64,000 nucleotides of DNA from Craterostigma plantagineum (GCA_027422505.1 JAPQWV010000747.1:180001-244000); one strand, 5' to 3'; positions 1 through 12,680 are shown, numbered from the stretch's first letter. The notes: generated from the sequence alone by a model not told the origin. Made by a program: numbers and translations.

Positions 1-784
1 CGATTTACTAACGGGGAAACATGCTGCGAAACAGGAAGCAGCATGTACGAAGATTCGGGTCGGATCGGATCGGATCTTGATCCGCTAACCCAACGTACCC
101 GGAAAATGGAATGTAACTAAGTGATTTTGATTTAGAGTATACACCCTTTCTTTGGCTTTCTTGAGCTGATCGTCCTCTAAATCATGCGATCGTCGTTTAA
201 TCATGTCAGAACATCAAACATCCCCACCCTATCTTTTTCTTACATAAGGCGATAGCGTAGCGCCGGCGACTGCTTTAATTTTATCTCTCTATCTCTCTCC
301 TGTCGTTTTCTGGTCTGGGCATGCCTCTGTTTCCCTGAAGATTCCAGCTTTTTGAAGAGCTTTGTTCGTGGCCTAGCTTAGTATTGTAGGAAATTTCTTG
401 TTTAACTTAACATAAAAGTGATTTAAGCGCAGATTCAGTCTAAAGGAACAGAGGATACCTGCACGTTCTTTGAGTCATCAGCCGTTGTGAGCTTAATTTA
501 AACTGGTATCTTCGTTTTATCTTTTTAATGTTCATGGTTAATGATTTCGGGCACGCCCTTACTTTGCTGTAATATTTGATCAGTTTGAGAGCAATCGTAC
601 TTGCTTTTTGCTTTCTTCGATTCGTAGCTTTCAATAGGAATGAACTCGCTTTTGCTGTAGATTCGCACATGTTCTTGCTTTCGAATTTTCCTAACCCACA
701 ATCATCTTCTTTTGGGTACGCAGCGAATCTGTTGAAACAGTAGAGAAACCCGAAAAGTTAAGCAGGTTTCATCGCAAGCAATCA
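1..784 (+). promoter_or_regulatory. Upstream region and leader of the PDK gene
   Basis: No coding sequence is supported here; the short minus-strand frame at 440-670 has no recognisable domain. A pyrimidine-rich stretch (about 270-310, TCTCTCTATCTCTCTCC) looks like a plant 5' leader, and the sequence after about 320 could contain a leader intron, but I cannot fix its borders. A 9-bp inverted repeat (ACATGCTGC ... GCAGCATGT, 20-47) sits at the very left edge. Confidence 0.4.
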
Positions 785-2667
785 ATGGCGGCCAAGAGAA
801 AAGCATGGGAAGGTTTGTCTAAAAGCGTGATAGAAGAAGTGCAGAAATGGGGCGGGATGAAACAGACGGGCGTGAGCCTTCGTTACATGATGGAATTCGG
901 GTCGAAACCCACTCTTCGCAATCTTCTCATTTCAGCCCAATTTCTCCACAAAGAGCTTCCCATTCGAATCGCCAGGCGTGCCATTGAGCTCGAATCCTTA
1001 CCCTATGGCCTTTCTGCTAAGCCAGCCATTTTGAAGGTAACCCAATAACCTAGTAAACAGATCGTTTCTATGCGTTGATTTTCTTCCTTAAGGATGATGT
1101 ATTCCTCAAATGGCACGAGTTCAACACTTTCTTACTCGATTTGGCTGTAGTTACTGCATCATCAGCGTCTTGATATGTTGATTAAAGAAGAAAAAATGCA
1201 ACTTTACTTCGCTTTCAACGCAGGTAAGAGATTGGTACTTGGATTCTTTCCGCGATCTGAGATCCTTCCCAGACATTAAGGACAACAATGACGAGTTGGA
1301 CTTCACGAAAATGATAAAGATGATCAAAGTCAGGCACAACAACGTCGTCCCAATGATGGCCATGGGCGTCCAACAGCTGAAGAAAGACCTTAATCCCAGA
1401 ATCAACTATCAAGATTTGGACGAAATCCATGAGTTCCTCGATCGCTTTTACATGTCCAGAATTGGGATTCGAATGCTCATAGGTTAGTTCTTCATCTCTA
1501 CCTTTGCCTTCTGCTGATGTCCAAACGCTCAGCTTAACGTCTGCTTTTTTTCTTTCCGTCAATTTCAGGGCAACATGTGGCTTTACACGACCCAAATCCT
1601 CCGCCCGACTGTGTCGGCTATATACATACAAAAATGTCTCCCGTTGAGGTCGCTCGAGGCGCCGCTGACGACGCTCGTTATTTATGCTTGCGTGAGTATG
1701 GTAGTGCGCCAGACGTTAACATTTACGGCGACCCTAATTTCACATTTCCGTGAGTCGCTCTTCTTCAAGCTTCTTTAGCTTTTTGCTCACGTCTTTTTTC
1801 CCCAGTGCGTTTCTGCGTATAACCCAAATGTTAACTACGGCAGATACGTACCAACTCACTTGCAACTCATGGTGTTTGAATTGGTGAAGAATTCGCTCCG
1901 TGCAGTTCAAGAACGTTTTATGGACTCTGATAAGGTAGCGCCTCCTATCAGAATCATTGTTGCCGACGGCGTAGAGGACGTTACGATAAAGGTGAGAAGT
2001 CCCAACAAAAAAAAAAATAATCTCATACCGAAATTGTTGGAAATAAAACATAGGAAGTTAAAACGAAGTTAACCTGTAGATGTAGTCATCCAACATGGTA
2101 TCAGAACTCAGGGAGCAAAGTGGTCTTCATTAAGAAAATTATATACACCTAAGGCTATATAATAAAGAAATCAGCCTAGACGTGTGGAAATTGTTGAATA
2201 CAATACATAATATCAAAATGATACACTACCTCCAGCTTAATCTTTTAGGCGAAGTGGTCATTCAACAGAAATCTTGAACTACTTAACCAATCAGAGATTG
2301 CTATAGGTTTCCGACGAAGGAGGCGGGATTCCTAGAAGCGGGCTCCCAAGGATTTTCACGTATTTGTACAGTACGGCGAAGAATCCCCTGGACGTGCAGG
2401 CGGACGATGAAAACCCTGGGACGCCGACGACTATGGCTGGCTATGGCTATGGTCTGCCAATCAGCCGTTTGTACGCTAGGTACTTTGGGGGAGACCTGCA
2501 AATTATATCCATGGAGGGATATGGTGAGTAATGGCTAGCCAACGTTATTGCGGGAAATTTGCAATGTGGATTTTTTGCTGAATCTATGATTTGATTTTGG
2601 TATTATAGGGACAGATGCTTACCTTCACCTGTCTAGGCTTGGAGATTCTCAGGAGCCTCTTCCATGA
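785..2667 (+). CDS. PDK: Mitochondrial pyruvate dehydrogenase kinase
   Basis: The product phosphorylates the E1-alpha subunit of the mitochondrial pyruvate dehydrogenase complex in the matrix and so turns the complex off. Six exons join in frame: 785-1036, 1224-1482, 1569-1749, 1844-1991, 2307-2523 and 2609-2667. All introns are GT-AG, and the product is 371 aa, the usual length for plant PDKs. The N-terminal alpha-helical domain carries [15 protein letters not shown] (about 25-39) and the conserved His in RHNNVVPMM (His122). The GHKL ATPase domain has its N-box [10 protein letters not shown] (Glu243-Asn247), G1 box DEGGGI (283-288) and G2 box GYGYGLP (325-331), followed by [17 protein letters not shown]. 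All catalytic motifs are intact. The start is the first Met, in [13 protein letters not shown]. The 315-bp fourth intron is the longest. I see no damage. The family match is from motif recognition, not a search. Confidence 0.95.
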
Positions 2668-3145
2668 TTTGTTTCTGTCTGTATATTGGACGATTGTTTA
2701 GAATTGAGTTCTTGGCATGCCAATTGTCTGTCTCAAGTGGAAGCCATTGTTGTTATCTTTTTTTCATGTAGTAAAATATGTATGGTCCTCAAGATGGTTT
2801 ACTCGTACTTTATGACACACACTTGATGTTTCATCGACCTTAACAATATTGGAGATTATCTCGTTCTGAACTTTTTTCTGCTGCTAGGACATCAAAAGGA
2901 CCAAGTAGAAAGAATGAATAGCATGTCAACTCATTATGTAGAAAAGGCATGAAACCTCTGCAAACAGCAAAAGTACATGGCACTTTGGCAACAGACATGA
3001 AATTCAAATACAAAAGGTCAAAGGTTGGGCGAGCAAATGTAATATATTTTTATGCAAATGATAGATTTAAACTGATGTAGCAGACAATGTAGATTGATAA
3101 TGGCCTTTTTCCATTGTTACGGAAAATATCAACCTAAGCATAAAT
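2668..3145. other. Intergenic, convergent 3' ends of PDK and MUSTANG-like gene
   Basis: This holds the 3' UTRs of the two convergent genes. I see no coding frame, repeat or RNA gene in it. Confidence 0.5.
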
Positions 3146-6032
3146 TTATGTGCTTCCTAGAGGCTCTTCAGAGTGCTGCCCTTCTATGGTTGCTGCACTC
3201 TGTGGTGGTTCATTGTGCCCGTCCGCGTTCCCGTTAAACCTGCTGTTGTAAAGAGTAAACAGAAAGATCGATCAAACAGAAAATAGGTTACACAGATAAA
3301 GTGCTAAGGTAAACGAGAAATTTTTTATTTCTAAAGACAAACTTGGCAAGTTTCTTGCATTTAAGTTATGGTCAATCCTCATTATTTAACCTTACCAAGC
3401 ATTCATCAACATGTAAATGCATCAGAGGTGGCAGCTAAAGCATACTAATTGCACATAATAAAATATCGCAGATAAAAGGTGCTTGATATGCTCATGGATC
3501 TACTTCTACGAAAAAAATCTGCCAACATATTCTTTTTATGGATTCATTCCAGTATCCTTGCATGATAATCTTCAACATATCAACTAAAAGATAAACAAAA
3601 AGAAGTGGTCCGTATAAAAGCAGATCAAATAGCGCGTGCATAAATATGTTACGGATCTCATCTCAGTGAACAACGCTTTCTCACGAACCTTAAAAGAAAG
3701 ATGAGTGAAAAAATAGAAAACGTACTGGCATGTTTTTTTATTGTGTCCCAAGCCCTTGCACTTGCTACATTGCAGTTGACGCTTTACGACATCAGCGGAT
3801 TCAACCGATTTCAACTTGGGTCGGCCTGGTGGGCGCTTAGCAGGTGGAGGTGTTACGATAGTAGTTGCCTGCAATTCATTGCTCTCAGGTTTCTCTACAT
3901 TGGGAATGGGATTGATAGACTCGGCATAAGTCAAACGGTAACTGTGAGTCGTGAAAAAGTTCAGGCAATATTCGTATACGTTCTTTTCAAGCCATTCGAG
4001 GACAGCAATCGCATGTGAACAAGGCAATCCACTCAGATGCCAGCCTTTACAGCTACAGTCCCACCGATCAATGTCAACTACATCAATTGATTCACTGCGA
4101 ACCTCAAAAGTATTGCCATGCAACTGTGATATATGCAGTGACCTCGATTTTAATCTCTCATGCTGAAGCCTGTCTTCAAAAAAGGGGGTCAACGTTGTAG
4201 CCCATTGATTTGACTCAAGTCGCCGCCTGTAAATCAATTCCATGATCTTTCCACGTAAGACATCGATCATCTGAGTTATGGGCAGTTCATCCACCTCAGA
4301 CACCCAGCTATAGAACTGATGTCCAAAATTCGATGCCATATGGTTATATCTGGCGCCGCCAAAAAAAGCATTAGCCCAATGGTCTGGCTCGCTGCCCATG
4401 ACCCAATTATAAGCCTCAATTGAGATGGCCTTTATGTTCTCTATGCACCTTTCGAAAATTTCAAGTGTCGGAGCGGATGCAGCTGCATACATATCTTGAA
4501 CCATAAGACGCCTTGCATCATGAGAAAATTGTCCTTTTAGGTCTTTATTTAGGTTCTCAGCAAGATAACGTAAACAGTATCCATGATAGCATTCCTTGCC
4601 AAATATATGAAGCAATGACTCTCTAATCCCTTTCTGGAAATCGGAGACAAAAGTAATCGGCTCTGATACTGAAAGTGCGGATTGCAGTTGCGACAGAAAC
4701 CAATACCAGTTGTCTGCAGTTTCTTCGTCAACCACGGCAAAAGCTACTGGGAAAAAATCATCATTTCCATCCGCGGCAGTTGCAGCTAATAATGTTCCTT
4801 GGTATTTTGAGTAGAGAAGGGTGCTGTCAAGGAATAGAAGCCTGCGGCAATGGGAAAAGCCAGCAATAGACGCATGAAATGATACAAAAAGTCTTTGAAA
4901 GCTTGAATCCTCCTTTGTGCTGAATGTAGCAAGACTACCAGGATTAGTTTCCATTATCTTCTCACAGAAAAAAGGTAACATAGAGTATGCCTCTTTGTAC
5001 GAACCCTGAAGTTGCTCTCTTGCGATCTCCTTGGCACGCCATGCTTGTGTATAGTTCAACTGAACGCCATAATCACGCTTGATGTCTCTAGCAATATCCT
5101 TAGGTTTATAATTAGGGGAAGCTTTCAACTTTTCTCTTATAATGTTACCTATCCACCCACGAGTTGCCCGATAACCAGCTTTCACAGTGGTACCTCCGCA
5201 AGTATGCTCGGGATTCATTTTCTTAATGCATATTAACTGAGTGCTGGCTACCCTGGAAGCATATATGCGCCACGGACAGCCTTCTGTTTTGCACTTGGCA
5301 GTCACACGATGGCTGTCATTTTTCTTATACTTGTAGGTGAACCCATGAGCAATTGAGTACTTGTGCAAAGCTTCACGGAATTCAGCAAATGTGTTGAATC
5401 TTTGGTCAACGCCTGTAATGATGTTCTCCCACTGAGTAGCAGCTCCACCATGCTTCTCTTCAATGTCATTCGAACTTGCATCAAGTGCCATCATATCAAT
5501 AGGCTCGTCTAAGACAACTGCATCGTCGGGTTCCATCATATCCAAGGGCATATCAGAAGGAATCGGTGCCTCGGAGGCAGTAGTCCTGCTTGACCTGTAT
5601 AATTAAGCAACTAAGAAGATAACAAGCAATCCTAATTATTGCACTTTGTTCATAATAACTGAGAATGGGCAGTAAAACGCACCTACTGGCAGGCATGTTG
5701 GACACATTTCCAGCAACAGCTTCCTCAGCAATTACGAAAACCTCGACTTGATCAGTGTCCTTAAAAAAGTTAAACATACGCTTAAGGTCTTTATCCTTTG
5801 AAACCGTAATCAATGTCTTTCTGTTCCCCGGTAGAAAGTATTTGATCGACACCGCATTAACACTGTACTGAAATGTCTCAGCAAGTTCGCGTTTGAAATC
5901 TTTGAGTTGTGTCTCGTTATCAAGGTCCAACGCATAAGCTTCCCCTCCAGTATAAACCATCGACCCATCGTCGTTGTTGGTCATGAACTCCCCGCCCGAT
6001 TGGCATATAGCGATGAGTTTCTTAGCTCCCAT
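3146..6032 (-). CDS. MUG: PB1-domain MUSTANG-type domesticated MULE transposase
   Basis: This is a domesticated Mutator-like transposase of the MUSTANG B type, in which a PB1 domain is fused to the transposase. Exons on the minus strand are 6032-5683, 5594-3726 and 3239-3146, which join in frame to 770 aa. Exon 1 is a PB1 domain (about residues 4-100) beginning MGAKKLIAICQSGGEF, with an acidic SKDKDLKRMF patch. Exon 2 carries a MuDR N-terminal Cys/His DNA-binding region (CKTEGCPWRIYAS ... HTC, about 218-248). Then comes the MULE core, with Asp373 (FLDST) and Asp435 (FVSDF), and a SWIM zinc finger CSC ... CSH (Cys630, Cys632, Cys642, His644). After this there is an AT-hook-like KRPPGRPKLK and a knuckle CSKCKGLGHNKKTC. 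There are no TIRs or target duplications around the gene, as expected for a host gene. The small third exon (ends GST-stop) is the least certain. Known family members act in growth and flowering; the role here is inferred. Confidence 0.88.
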
Positions 6033-6935
6033 CACCACACGATAAAGAAAGTATACCTTGATAAAATGAAAGCCAGTGAAAGCTTGCAGGACTGTTAACT
6101 GCACACAAAACAGCATAGAAAATAAGATCAGCAAAGAAAAATAGACAATTAAACTTTTGGCTGCAAAAGACTAATCACAGTTTCAAAAGCATATACAGCA
6201 GAGGAAAAAACGTAAATGAGAACAGTCTAAAAGTGCAATTCGCACTGGCGAAGGGACGGATTTCGACTAATTAACAAATCCGATTGGAAAGCTCGTATTT
6301 TTATGCGGAGGTGGCAAGAGGTGGCAAGAACACAAATCGAACAACATTTTACAATCGGCAAGCAGAGTTTCTACTAATTCAGTAAAATCGAACAACCTTA
6401 GCGGGCGACGCCGGACGATGCTAGCTAAGCTCGGTATTGGGGCTGAACTTCGGTGATTTTCACTCTGGTAAAAACGATGAGAGTCCTCTTTGAGGGGGAC
6501 AAATCTCTTTGGGCCTTTGGGCTTATATGACTGAACAGAATTAGGGCACGGAACACGGGACGTAGCCTGTTTTAACAGTGTGTTGCCGGTCATATTTTTC
6601 AAGCTAATTCTTCTAAGTGGAAAGTTCGATAGCCGGTTATCCGTATTTATATTTTATTTCATTAAACGAGGGGTCATTATAAACTAACATTTTTTAACAA
6701 AAATAAATAAAAACACCTACTACTTATTTACTATTTATAGTTAACTACTCTCAATGTTCCTTAATACAAGTCATTTTAGAATTTATTTTTATTTTTAAAT
6801 ATAAGTCGTTTTACAGTTTCAAGATAAAAATATTGATTATTTTCAGTTTTACTCTCTTATCTTAAATAGAAATTGTTAAATTAAATAAGATAATATAATT
6901 AATCAAGGGTATATGGAGATTTTCTTTGTTTCTTA
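6033..6935 (-). promoter_or_regulatory. Upstream region of the MUSTANG-like gene
   Basis: This is AT-rich, non-coding sequence upstream of the MUSTANG-like start. A minus-strand CAG near 6101 preceded by GTGTG could be the acceptor of a 5' leader intron, as the sequence between it and the ATG has no start codon. The minus-strand frame at 6267-6602 shows no domain and I do not call it a gene. Confidence 0.35.
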
Positions 6936-7483
6936 GAGCATCTCCAACGGGTACTTTATTTTTGTGTAAAACACAAAAATAAAGTACGATTCTACTCCAA
7001 CGGGACTCTATATTAAACACAAATATTGCGTTGATCAGCAGAGAAACTCTACATCTAGAGTACGCACAATTTTTAACACAAAAATAGAGTTTCAATTTCT
7101 ATTTATTATATTTATTTAATAGTACATATTTATTATATTTAAATATCTGATACACTATTATAATACAAATAAATTAAAAATAATATAATTTATTTATATA
7201 ATAAAATTAAACTTAAATAATATGCTAATTTTATCGTTTATGTAATTTTTAAATATTAATAATTAAAATACATTGACTTTTTAATTTTATACAATAAAGT
7301 TTAATAAGTCAAATTATGATAGTAATATATATGAATTTGATTATTAGTGTAAAAATAGAGTTCACGGGTTGGAGTGAAAACTAGTGTAGGAAATAGAGTT
7401 TATGGGTTGGAGTAAAAGCACTGTAACAGCTGTATTATTGTGTAATATTACCTGTATTTTTATGCGTTACGTTGGAGATGCTC
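6936..7483. mobile_element. PIF/Harbinger-type MITE (Tourist-like)
   Basis: A 14-bp perfect terminal inverted repeat, GAGCATCTCCAACG, lies at 6936-6949 and again inverted at 7470-7483. The flanking trinucleotide TTA is duplicated (6933-6935 and 7484-7486). A TWA target site with GAG-type ends is the signature of PIF/Harbinger. The 548-bp interior is AT-rich and non-coding, so the element must have been moved by a transposase from elsewhere. A perfect 17-bp hairpin sits just inside the left end (6951-6987). Confidence 0.85.
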
Positions 7484-9056
7484 TTAACATGCATATAATA
7501 TCCTTAAACGACTATATTAAGGAACAAAGGGAGTACTATTTTTCACTAATTACTATTAAATTTAAATTTTCCTATCAAGTATTTAAATTAAGTCAATTGC
7601 TATTATGTATTTATATATATTATTGCACTTGGACGTGCAAATAGTACTAGTTTTAATTAATGAGGTGGAAATTGGAATCGCATCCTTATGAGTTCACTAT
7701 ATTGCATCGTCCACTATATCCAGGAAAATAATCAGAGCTAGAACGTATATATTCCTCTCAGAGAACCTCTAGCGATAACTGAGTCGTGAAATTAGCGATT
7801 TTTAAATTGTTCGCATGTAGTGATAATTCAAGATTGCTCATTATATTGCAAGTCATAGTCAGCGTAGCACTTCTTCACCATTGCGTCTCTCTCGCTCGTG
7901 AAATAAACAAAAAGCAAACCATCGATGTTTGTTGAGTGTTGATACATGACATTCCATAAATAATGGTGGTTTTCTTGCTAACAAAGAGTAATGGTAAAAA
8001 GCCAAAGGGATGAAGACACAACTATAAGGAAGGTCTTGTAGCCAAAGCCAAGTAGAGGTGACACAAGAGTATAGGAAGTTGATAAAGTGAAGGGCACTAA
8101 ATAAAAACATCCAATCCAATGAAGGAAGCATTTTTCTGTGTTATTAATTGTATTTACCAACCTATAGCATGTAGAGGTTTTAATATGGAAAAGATATAAG
8201 AATTCTCCAAAAAAAAAAAGATATAAGAGTTATTATTGCAGTTTCCTAAATTTAATTTAGGTAATGGTCTGTACCTCTAATAAGTATATATATTACATGT
8301 GCTGAAATTATAGCATTAAGTACGTACTATTTTTCGTGCGTTGCGTGCAACATCCCCTGCAGTGCACATACTTATTTGTTACCGAATGTGTACATATATT
8401 ATATCATATATCGATAAATCTATAAATGATGAAAGTAAACAAATAAAGAAGTAATAGTTTAGTGTCCAAATATCGTGATAGTCTTATATTCTTTTGGTTG
8501 TCAATGAACACTAATTAATGAACCTAACGCTAGGTTACAGCTCAATGCCTAGTTACGTTAGTTTTGAGCTACACTCCTTTCTCTTTATTTCCTAGATAAT
8601 CTTTTCTTTTTCTTTCATAAATATCAAGGTCCACATGAAAATTGTAATTGCAACATAATGAAGAATAATAACGTCTTTTTAACGATGAACTCTATATTCA
8701 TTTTCTCAACTGGGTATATAGCCCGATTGTGATATTCAAACCCTAAACCTATCTAACAATCTATTCCATAGCAATCCAAAATATCGATCACTTAATCAAA
8801 TACACACAGTACATGGATAAGAACTAAGAAGTGAGCTAGAATAGAATCAGCACTGAGCAAAGGTCGATCAAATACACACATTACATGTCAAGTGCAAGAA
8901 AACGACAAACACTAATTCTTGTATATATATACACATATATGTACATATCTAATTAACTATTGCCATGGATTCATAGAACCTATAATGAAAATCCCAACCT
9001 TCACCTTCCCTAGCTAGTAAGAGCTTAATCTTTCCATGGAAATTAATCTTTCCACC
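7484..9056. other. AT-rich intergenic sequence
   Basis: I see no gene, RNA or complete repeat here. It includes the 3' flank of the minus-strand WRKY gene (about 8900-9056). Short open frames at 7859-8160 have no recognisable composition. Confidence 0.5.
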
Positions 9057-9535
9057 TTAATTACGTGGAAGAAGCATATCCTCTAAAAGTCCTTTATCAA
9101 TCACCACAGAATTAGCGTAACAGTCCAAGGGGTTTTTCGCCGGCGGGCCAAAGTAGGGCTGCTGCTCTAGGCTTCTCTGATAGCACTGAAGCATCGCCGG
9201 CGGAATCATTCCACCGCCAAAGAAGCTGCCGCCGGCGGTGCCACGTGGCGTGGTGGGGCACTGATGCGCGTGTGTTCCTTCGTAGGTTGTGACGACGACC
9301 GTTGGATCTTCGAATGATCTTTCTACTCTCTTTTTAACGCTGCAGGCCCTACTTGTGCAGCGATAGTAGCTTCTGCTGTGTGTAATAGAGAGGGATGATG
9401 ATTATTAGAGGAGAAAAGGGAAAGAAAAGACGTATAATTCTGACCAAAATCTCATCGCAATCATCAGTTCTCAGATAGCCCATCATTCGAATCATCATGA
9501 ACACTTTATTATACCTATTCTCCCCTTTCCCTGAG

Positions 9536-9583
<48 letters not shown>

Positions 9584-10257
9584 CTTGGGAAATGGCTGTT
9601 TTTGACAGCTTTTTGGCCGTACTTTCTCCATCTATAGCCATCGTCCAAGTTATCGATTTCAGTCTTCGTCATGAAAGCAACTCTTGGTTGCTTTTGCTTT
9701 TTGTGATTCTTCATTTTGGGTTTCACTTTCAACCTATAATGTAATCACGCAACAACAGCAGACAGAGAAAAGGCTGAAAATTCTTGATTTGAAAGCAAAG
9801 TGCTGATCTTGAATTCTATAGCCTAGAAGATTGAATTAAGAGAAGTAATAAAAGATCGTTACTCTTTCTCCGTCTTTTCTCCTTCTTTTTCGTCTTCTTC
9901 AACAACAGTTTCTGCAGCAGCTGTTTGGTTTGAGGAAGAAGCTGACGTGGAGGCGGATGAGTTTCGTGACGTCGTCGCCGGAGTGTTGACCGCCGCCGGA
10001 GGCGGAGGAGGAGGAGGAGGCTCGTCAGTAATCGACGGAATCAAAGGGAAATCATCGAATAAGGATGGTTGGGGGTCGAAATTCAACATGCCTGTAAACC
10101 CCAAGGAGCTCTCTATATCAAAATGATCATCAGCTATGCTTTGCTCTACGTTTGATGAAGACGATGTTATCTCGAATAAGCTGCTTTCATTGATCATCAT
10201 CATCATCTTCGTCATGTAATCTGCTGATGTTTGATCTCTTGCGACCTTCTCGTCCAT
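9057..10257 (-). CDS. WRKY transcription factor, group IIc
   Basis: This is a sequence-specific nuclear transcription factor that should bind W-boxes (TTGAC core). Minus-strand exons 10257-9863, 9733-9584 and 9372-9057 join to 286 aa. The second intron splits an Arg codon just after [16 protein letters not shown], which is the diagnostic intron position of group IIc and similar WRKYs. The heptapeptide WRKYGQK is at 167-173, and the zinc ligands are Cys187, Cys192, His216 and His218, giving C-X4-C-X23-H-X1-H. The N-terminal 130 residues are acidic and Ser-rich with an eight-Pro run and a Glu-rich end; this is probably the activation region. The basic stretch before the WRKY domain ([14 protein letters not shown], 136-149) can serve as a nuclear signal. 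It resembles the WRKY23/48/68 clade, but I cannot choose a member without a tree. Confidence 0.93.
9541..9578. repeat. (GA)n microsatellite in WRKY intron 2
   Basis: An uninterrupted GA dinucleotide tract of about 38 bases sits six bases from the donor splice site of WRKY intron 2 (on the gene strand a CT-type/GA tract directly follows GTAAGT). It is likely to be length-polymorphic. Confidence 0.9.
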
Positions 10258-10721
10258 TTTTTAGGTTAAAGTCGAAGATAGGTTTTCCTCTTCAATAGAG
10301 AGAGAGAGTAATAAAATTTTGTGTGTGAATTAGAGTGAGACTTTCTCCAACAGACGCTTTCTTCTTTTTATGGGTTGGGACAAAAGTTGGGCCCCACGAA
10401 GCTTTTTTTTTTGTATGTATTGTATTTATATATATATATTGATTTCTTTCTTTATCGCATTCTTTTTTCCTTGATTAATTTTAACGATTTAGCAATTAGA
10501 TTCTCGGATCTAAGCACTTGTACCAGCTCACCGCAAAAAGAAAAAAGAAAGAGAAACAAAAAAGTTTGCCATCGATAATTTGTATGAATAGGGTTATAAT
10601 ATTACAGGGTTCAGTTAATCAACGTAAACTAACTTCACCTTCGAAAGAAACGTGTGGTGTCACCAAATAGCATGGTACATCGGGATAAAAAGAAAAAAGT
10701 TTTACCTAGACAGAAAAAAAT
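10258..10721 (-). promoter_or_regulatory. WRKY upstream region
   Basis: This is the promoter and leader side of the WRKY gene. A GA-rich run (10296-10307) lies in the likely leader, and there is a T-rich and TATATA tract at 10405-10440. No other gene is visible. I did not find a convincing TATA box at a usual distance. Confidence 0.35.
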
Positions 10722-10723
10722 TA

Positions 10724-10966
10724 CTCCCTCCGTCCGGCTAATTTTATCACATTTTTCCATTTCGAACGTCTTAATAATTTTATCACCTTTCCTTATTTAG
10801 TAAAAAAAAATATCACAAACAATCAATATAATAATATTTAAATATTCTTAAAAGATGTGTCAAAATATACACTTTTTTATCTTTTCATTGTACTATATTA
10901 TTATAATAATACTATCTTAATTTGCGTGGCCACCAATATGTGATAAAGATAACGGCACGGAGGGAG
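10724..10966. mobile_element. Stowaway (Tc1/mariner) MITE
   Basis: The ends are CTCCCTCCGTCCGGC (10724) and an inverted counterpart GCACGGAGGGAG (ending 10966), flanked by TA on both sides (10722-10723 and 10967-10968). CTCCCTCCGT ends with a TA duplication define Stowaway MITEs. The 243-bp interior is AT-rich and non-coding. Confidence 0.88.
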
Positions 10967-10973
10967 TACTTTT

Positions 10974-11447
10974 TGTTGGGGTTGAGCGGTAATATTTAAT
11001 TTCGGGCCAGCGGTAGTTGTATTTGGACCCGCGACAATTTATCAGGATATTATAAAGCCGAAATGACAACAAGAGAGAACACGAGATTTTTACGTGGTTC
11101 GGCCAATACCGTCTACATCCACGGAGAGACCTCTTATCCACCCGGGTAATGTTTTTGTATCCACCCTCAACGCTACCTAGTAAAAACTACACCCGCTCTC
11201 ATCCTTATCCACCCGGACAAGATTTTCTCTTTTTTTTTCTTCTCATTTTTTTTCTCTCTCTCTCTCTCTCACTTCACCCCCTCTCTCTCTCTTCATTGGT
11301 TTTGGGGTGATTAAGAGCAAATGTTTAAGCCATTATTTATAGGCACACCTATCCTAAAAAATCGTCATGCCTTACGTCATTAGAAGAGAAGAGAAAAATG
11401 ATTTTCTCCTTGCCTTTTCAACCATTGAATATGAGCTGGACCCAACA
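10974..11447 (-). repeat. 3' LTR of element N
   Basis: This 474-bp LTR is the downstream one on the element's strand. Compared with its partner it lacks about 72 bp; the missing block in the partner lies between two GAGAC pentamers (13180-13184 and 13252-13256). A CT-rich tract near 11250-11290 is shared. Confidence 0.88.
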
Positions 11448-12214
11448 ATTCTCCCCCTCCAGCGATATTCAACATCTTCTCCAGAGAGCACTTCAGCGAA
11501 CCCAGGAATAAGAGTATCCCGTTCGTAAATACCACGAACGTCCATTGGCCTTCCTTTGTAGCACCTACACATAATCCGAATCAAGAGTTCCAGTCCTATC
11601 CACTTGATTCATTCAACAGCTAATCTTATGTGCAGCTATGTCGAACCGACTCGACCCGTCGATTCCCGAAGAGGAACTTCGATGCAACCCCTTCACCAGC
11701 AGGACTTTCCTTCTCACCATCGTCTGCCTTTATACCACGCGCGCGATTTTTGTGAATCCATCGAAGTCTGTATTATATACCATACTCACGTCCAGACGAT
11801 ACAAACCTTTGCACTATTCTCCCTTTGGTAGGACCATTTCCGCCCATGTGTGATTTCCAGACTCCCCCTGCTATGAAATCCCATAGCCCTGGAATCTGAC
11901 TGGCTCAAGAATATTAAATTCTAGCAACTTTGGGACACGTCACACCACCCAAAATGCATACCGCTCCAACAACGATTTTGATCTTCCCCGTTCCAACACA
12001 CTGAACAAAACAACGATATCCATCGTCCCATGGAGATCGAAAAAACTCGTTCGCATTTCCAGAACGCATCAAAATATTCTCTTGGAGCAAACCTGAATTT
12101 AATATCCGTCTTCTTGAGAACGAGCGTCATCATTAGAGACTCTGAGAATGTCTCCAAGATAAACCGTGTACTACCCTCATGTGGAATTTTCCTAGCCGCG
12201 TGTCCTTCCTCCAA

Positions 12215-12680
12215 GATCGGACAATTTCTCCTGATGTGTCCCGGCTCACCACATTTGTAGCATCACATGCCCTTCCCGCCACCTGGATTTGGACCTGCTG
12301 TTGTCCGCAAATCCCTTGGCGTATCACCTTCCTCTATGATTCACTCTGAAAAATAGCCAATGTCCGGCTATCACCATAATTTGACCGCCTTCTCTTTTCA
12401 TGCTCCAAAAGAGTTGACTCCACCATCCACCGACTGCACCGTCTCGTACCAAATGGTTGTGATCAAATTATCACCTGAATCAGGAAACGAGGTAAGAAGC
12501 AACAGGGCCTTACTTCTTCCTCTCCGACACATCATGACCCCAAACTTTCCGTCATTTACTCCGACTTTTCCTCGTCTCCCATCAAAGCTTATCGCCCAGC
12601 CTTGACAAATGAGTACAACCTTCACTCTTCTCTGCCGCAGAGTGAAACCTCCCGCACCAGCACATTGTCGCACTTTGCTA
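12215..12680 (-). pseudogene. Decayed Copia gag in element N
   Basis: Only short gag motifs survive. At 12262-12221 (minus) there is a full CCHC zinc knuckle, CYKCGEPGHIRRNC. In another frame, at about 12500-12440, the gag core reads KALLLLTSFPDSGDNLITTI, close to the ALLLLxSLPDSWD motif of Copia gag. The frames are not joined, and stops interrupt the rest, so no functional Gag can be made. Confidence 0.75.

Noticed and set aside
6267..6602. Minus-strand 111-codon frame upstream of the MUSTANG-like gene
   Set aside because: No domain, low-complexity composition, and it lies where the promoter and leader of the gene should be.
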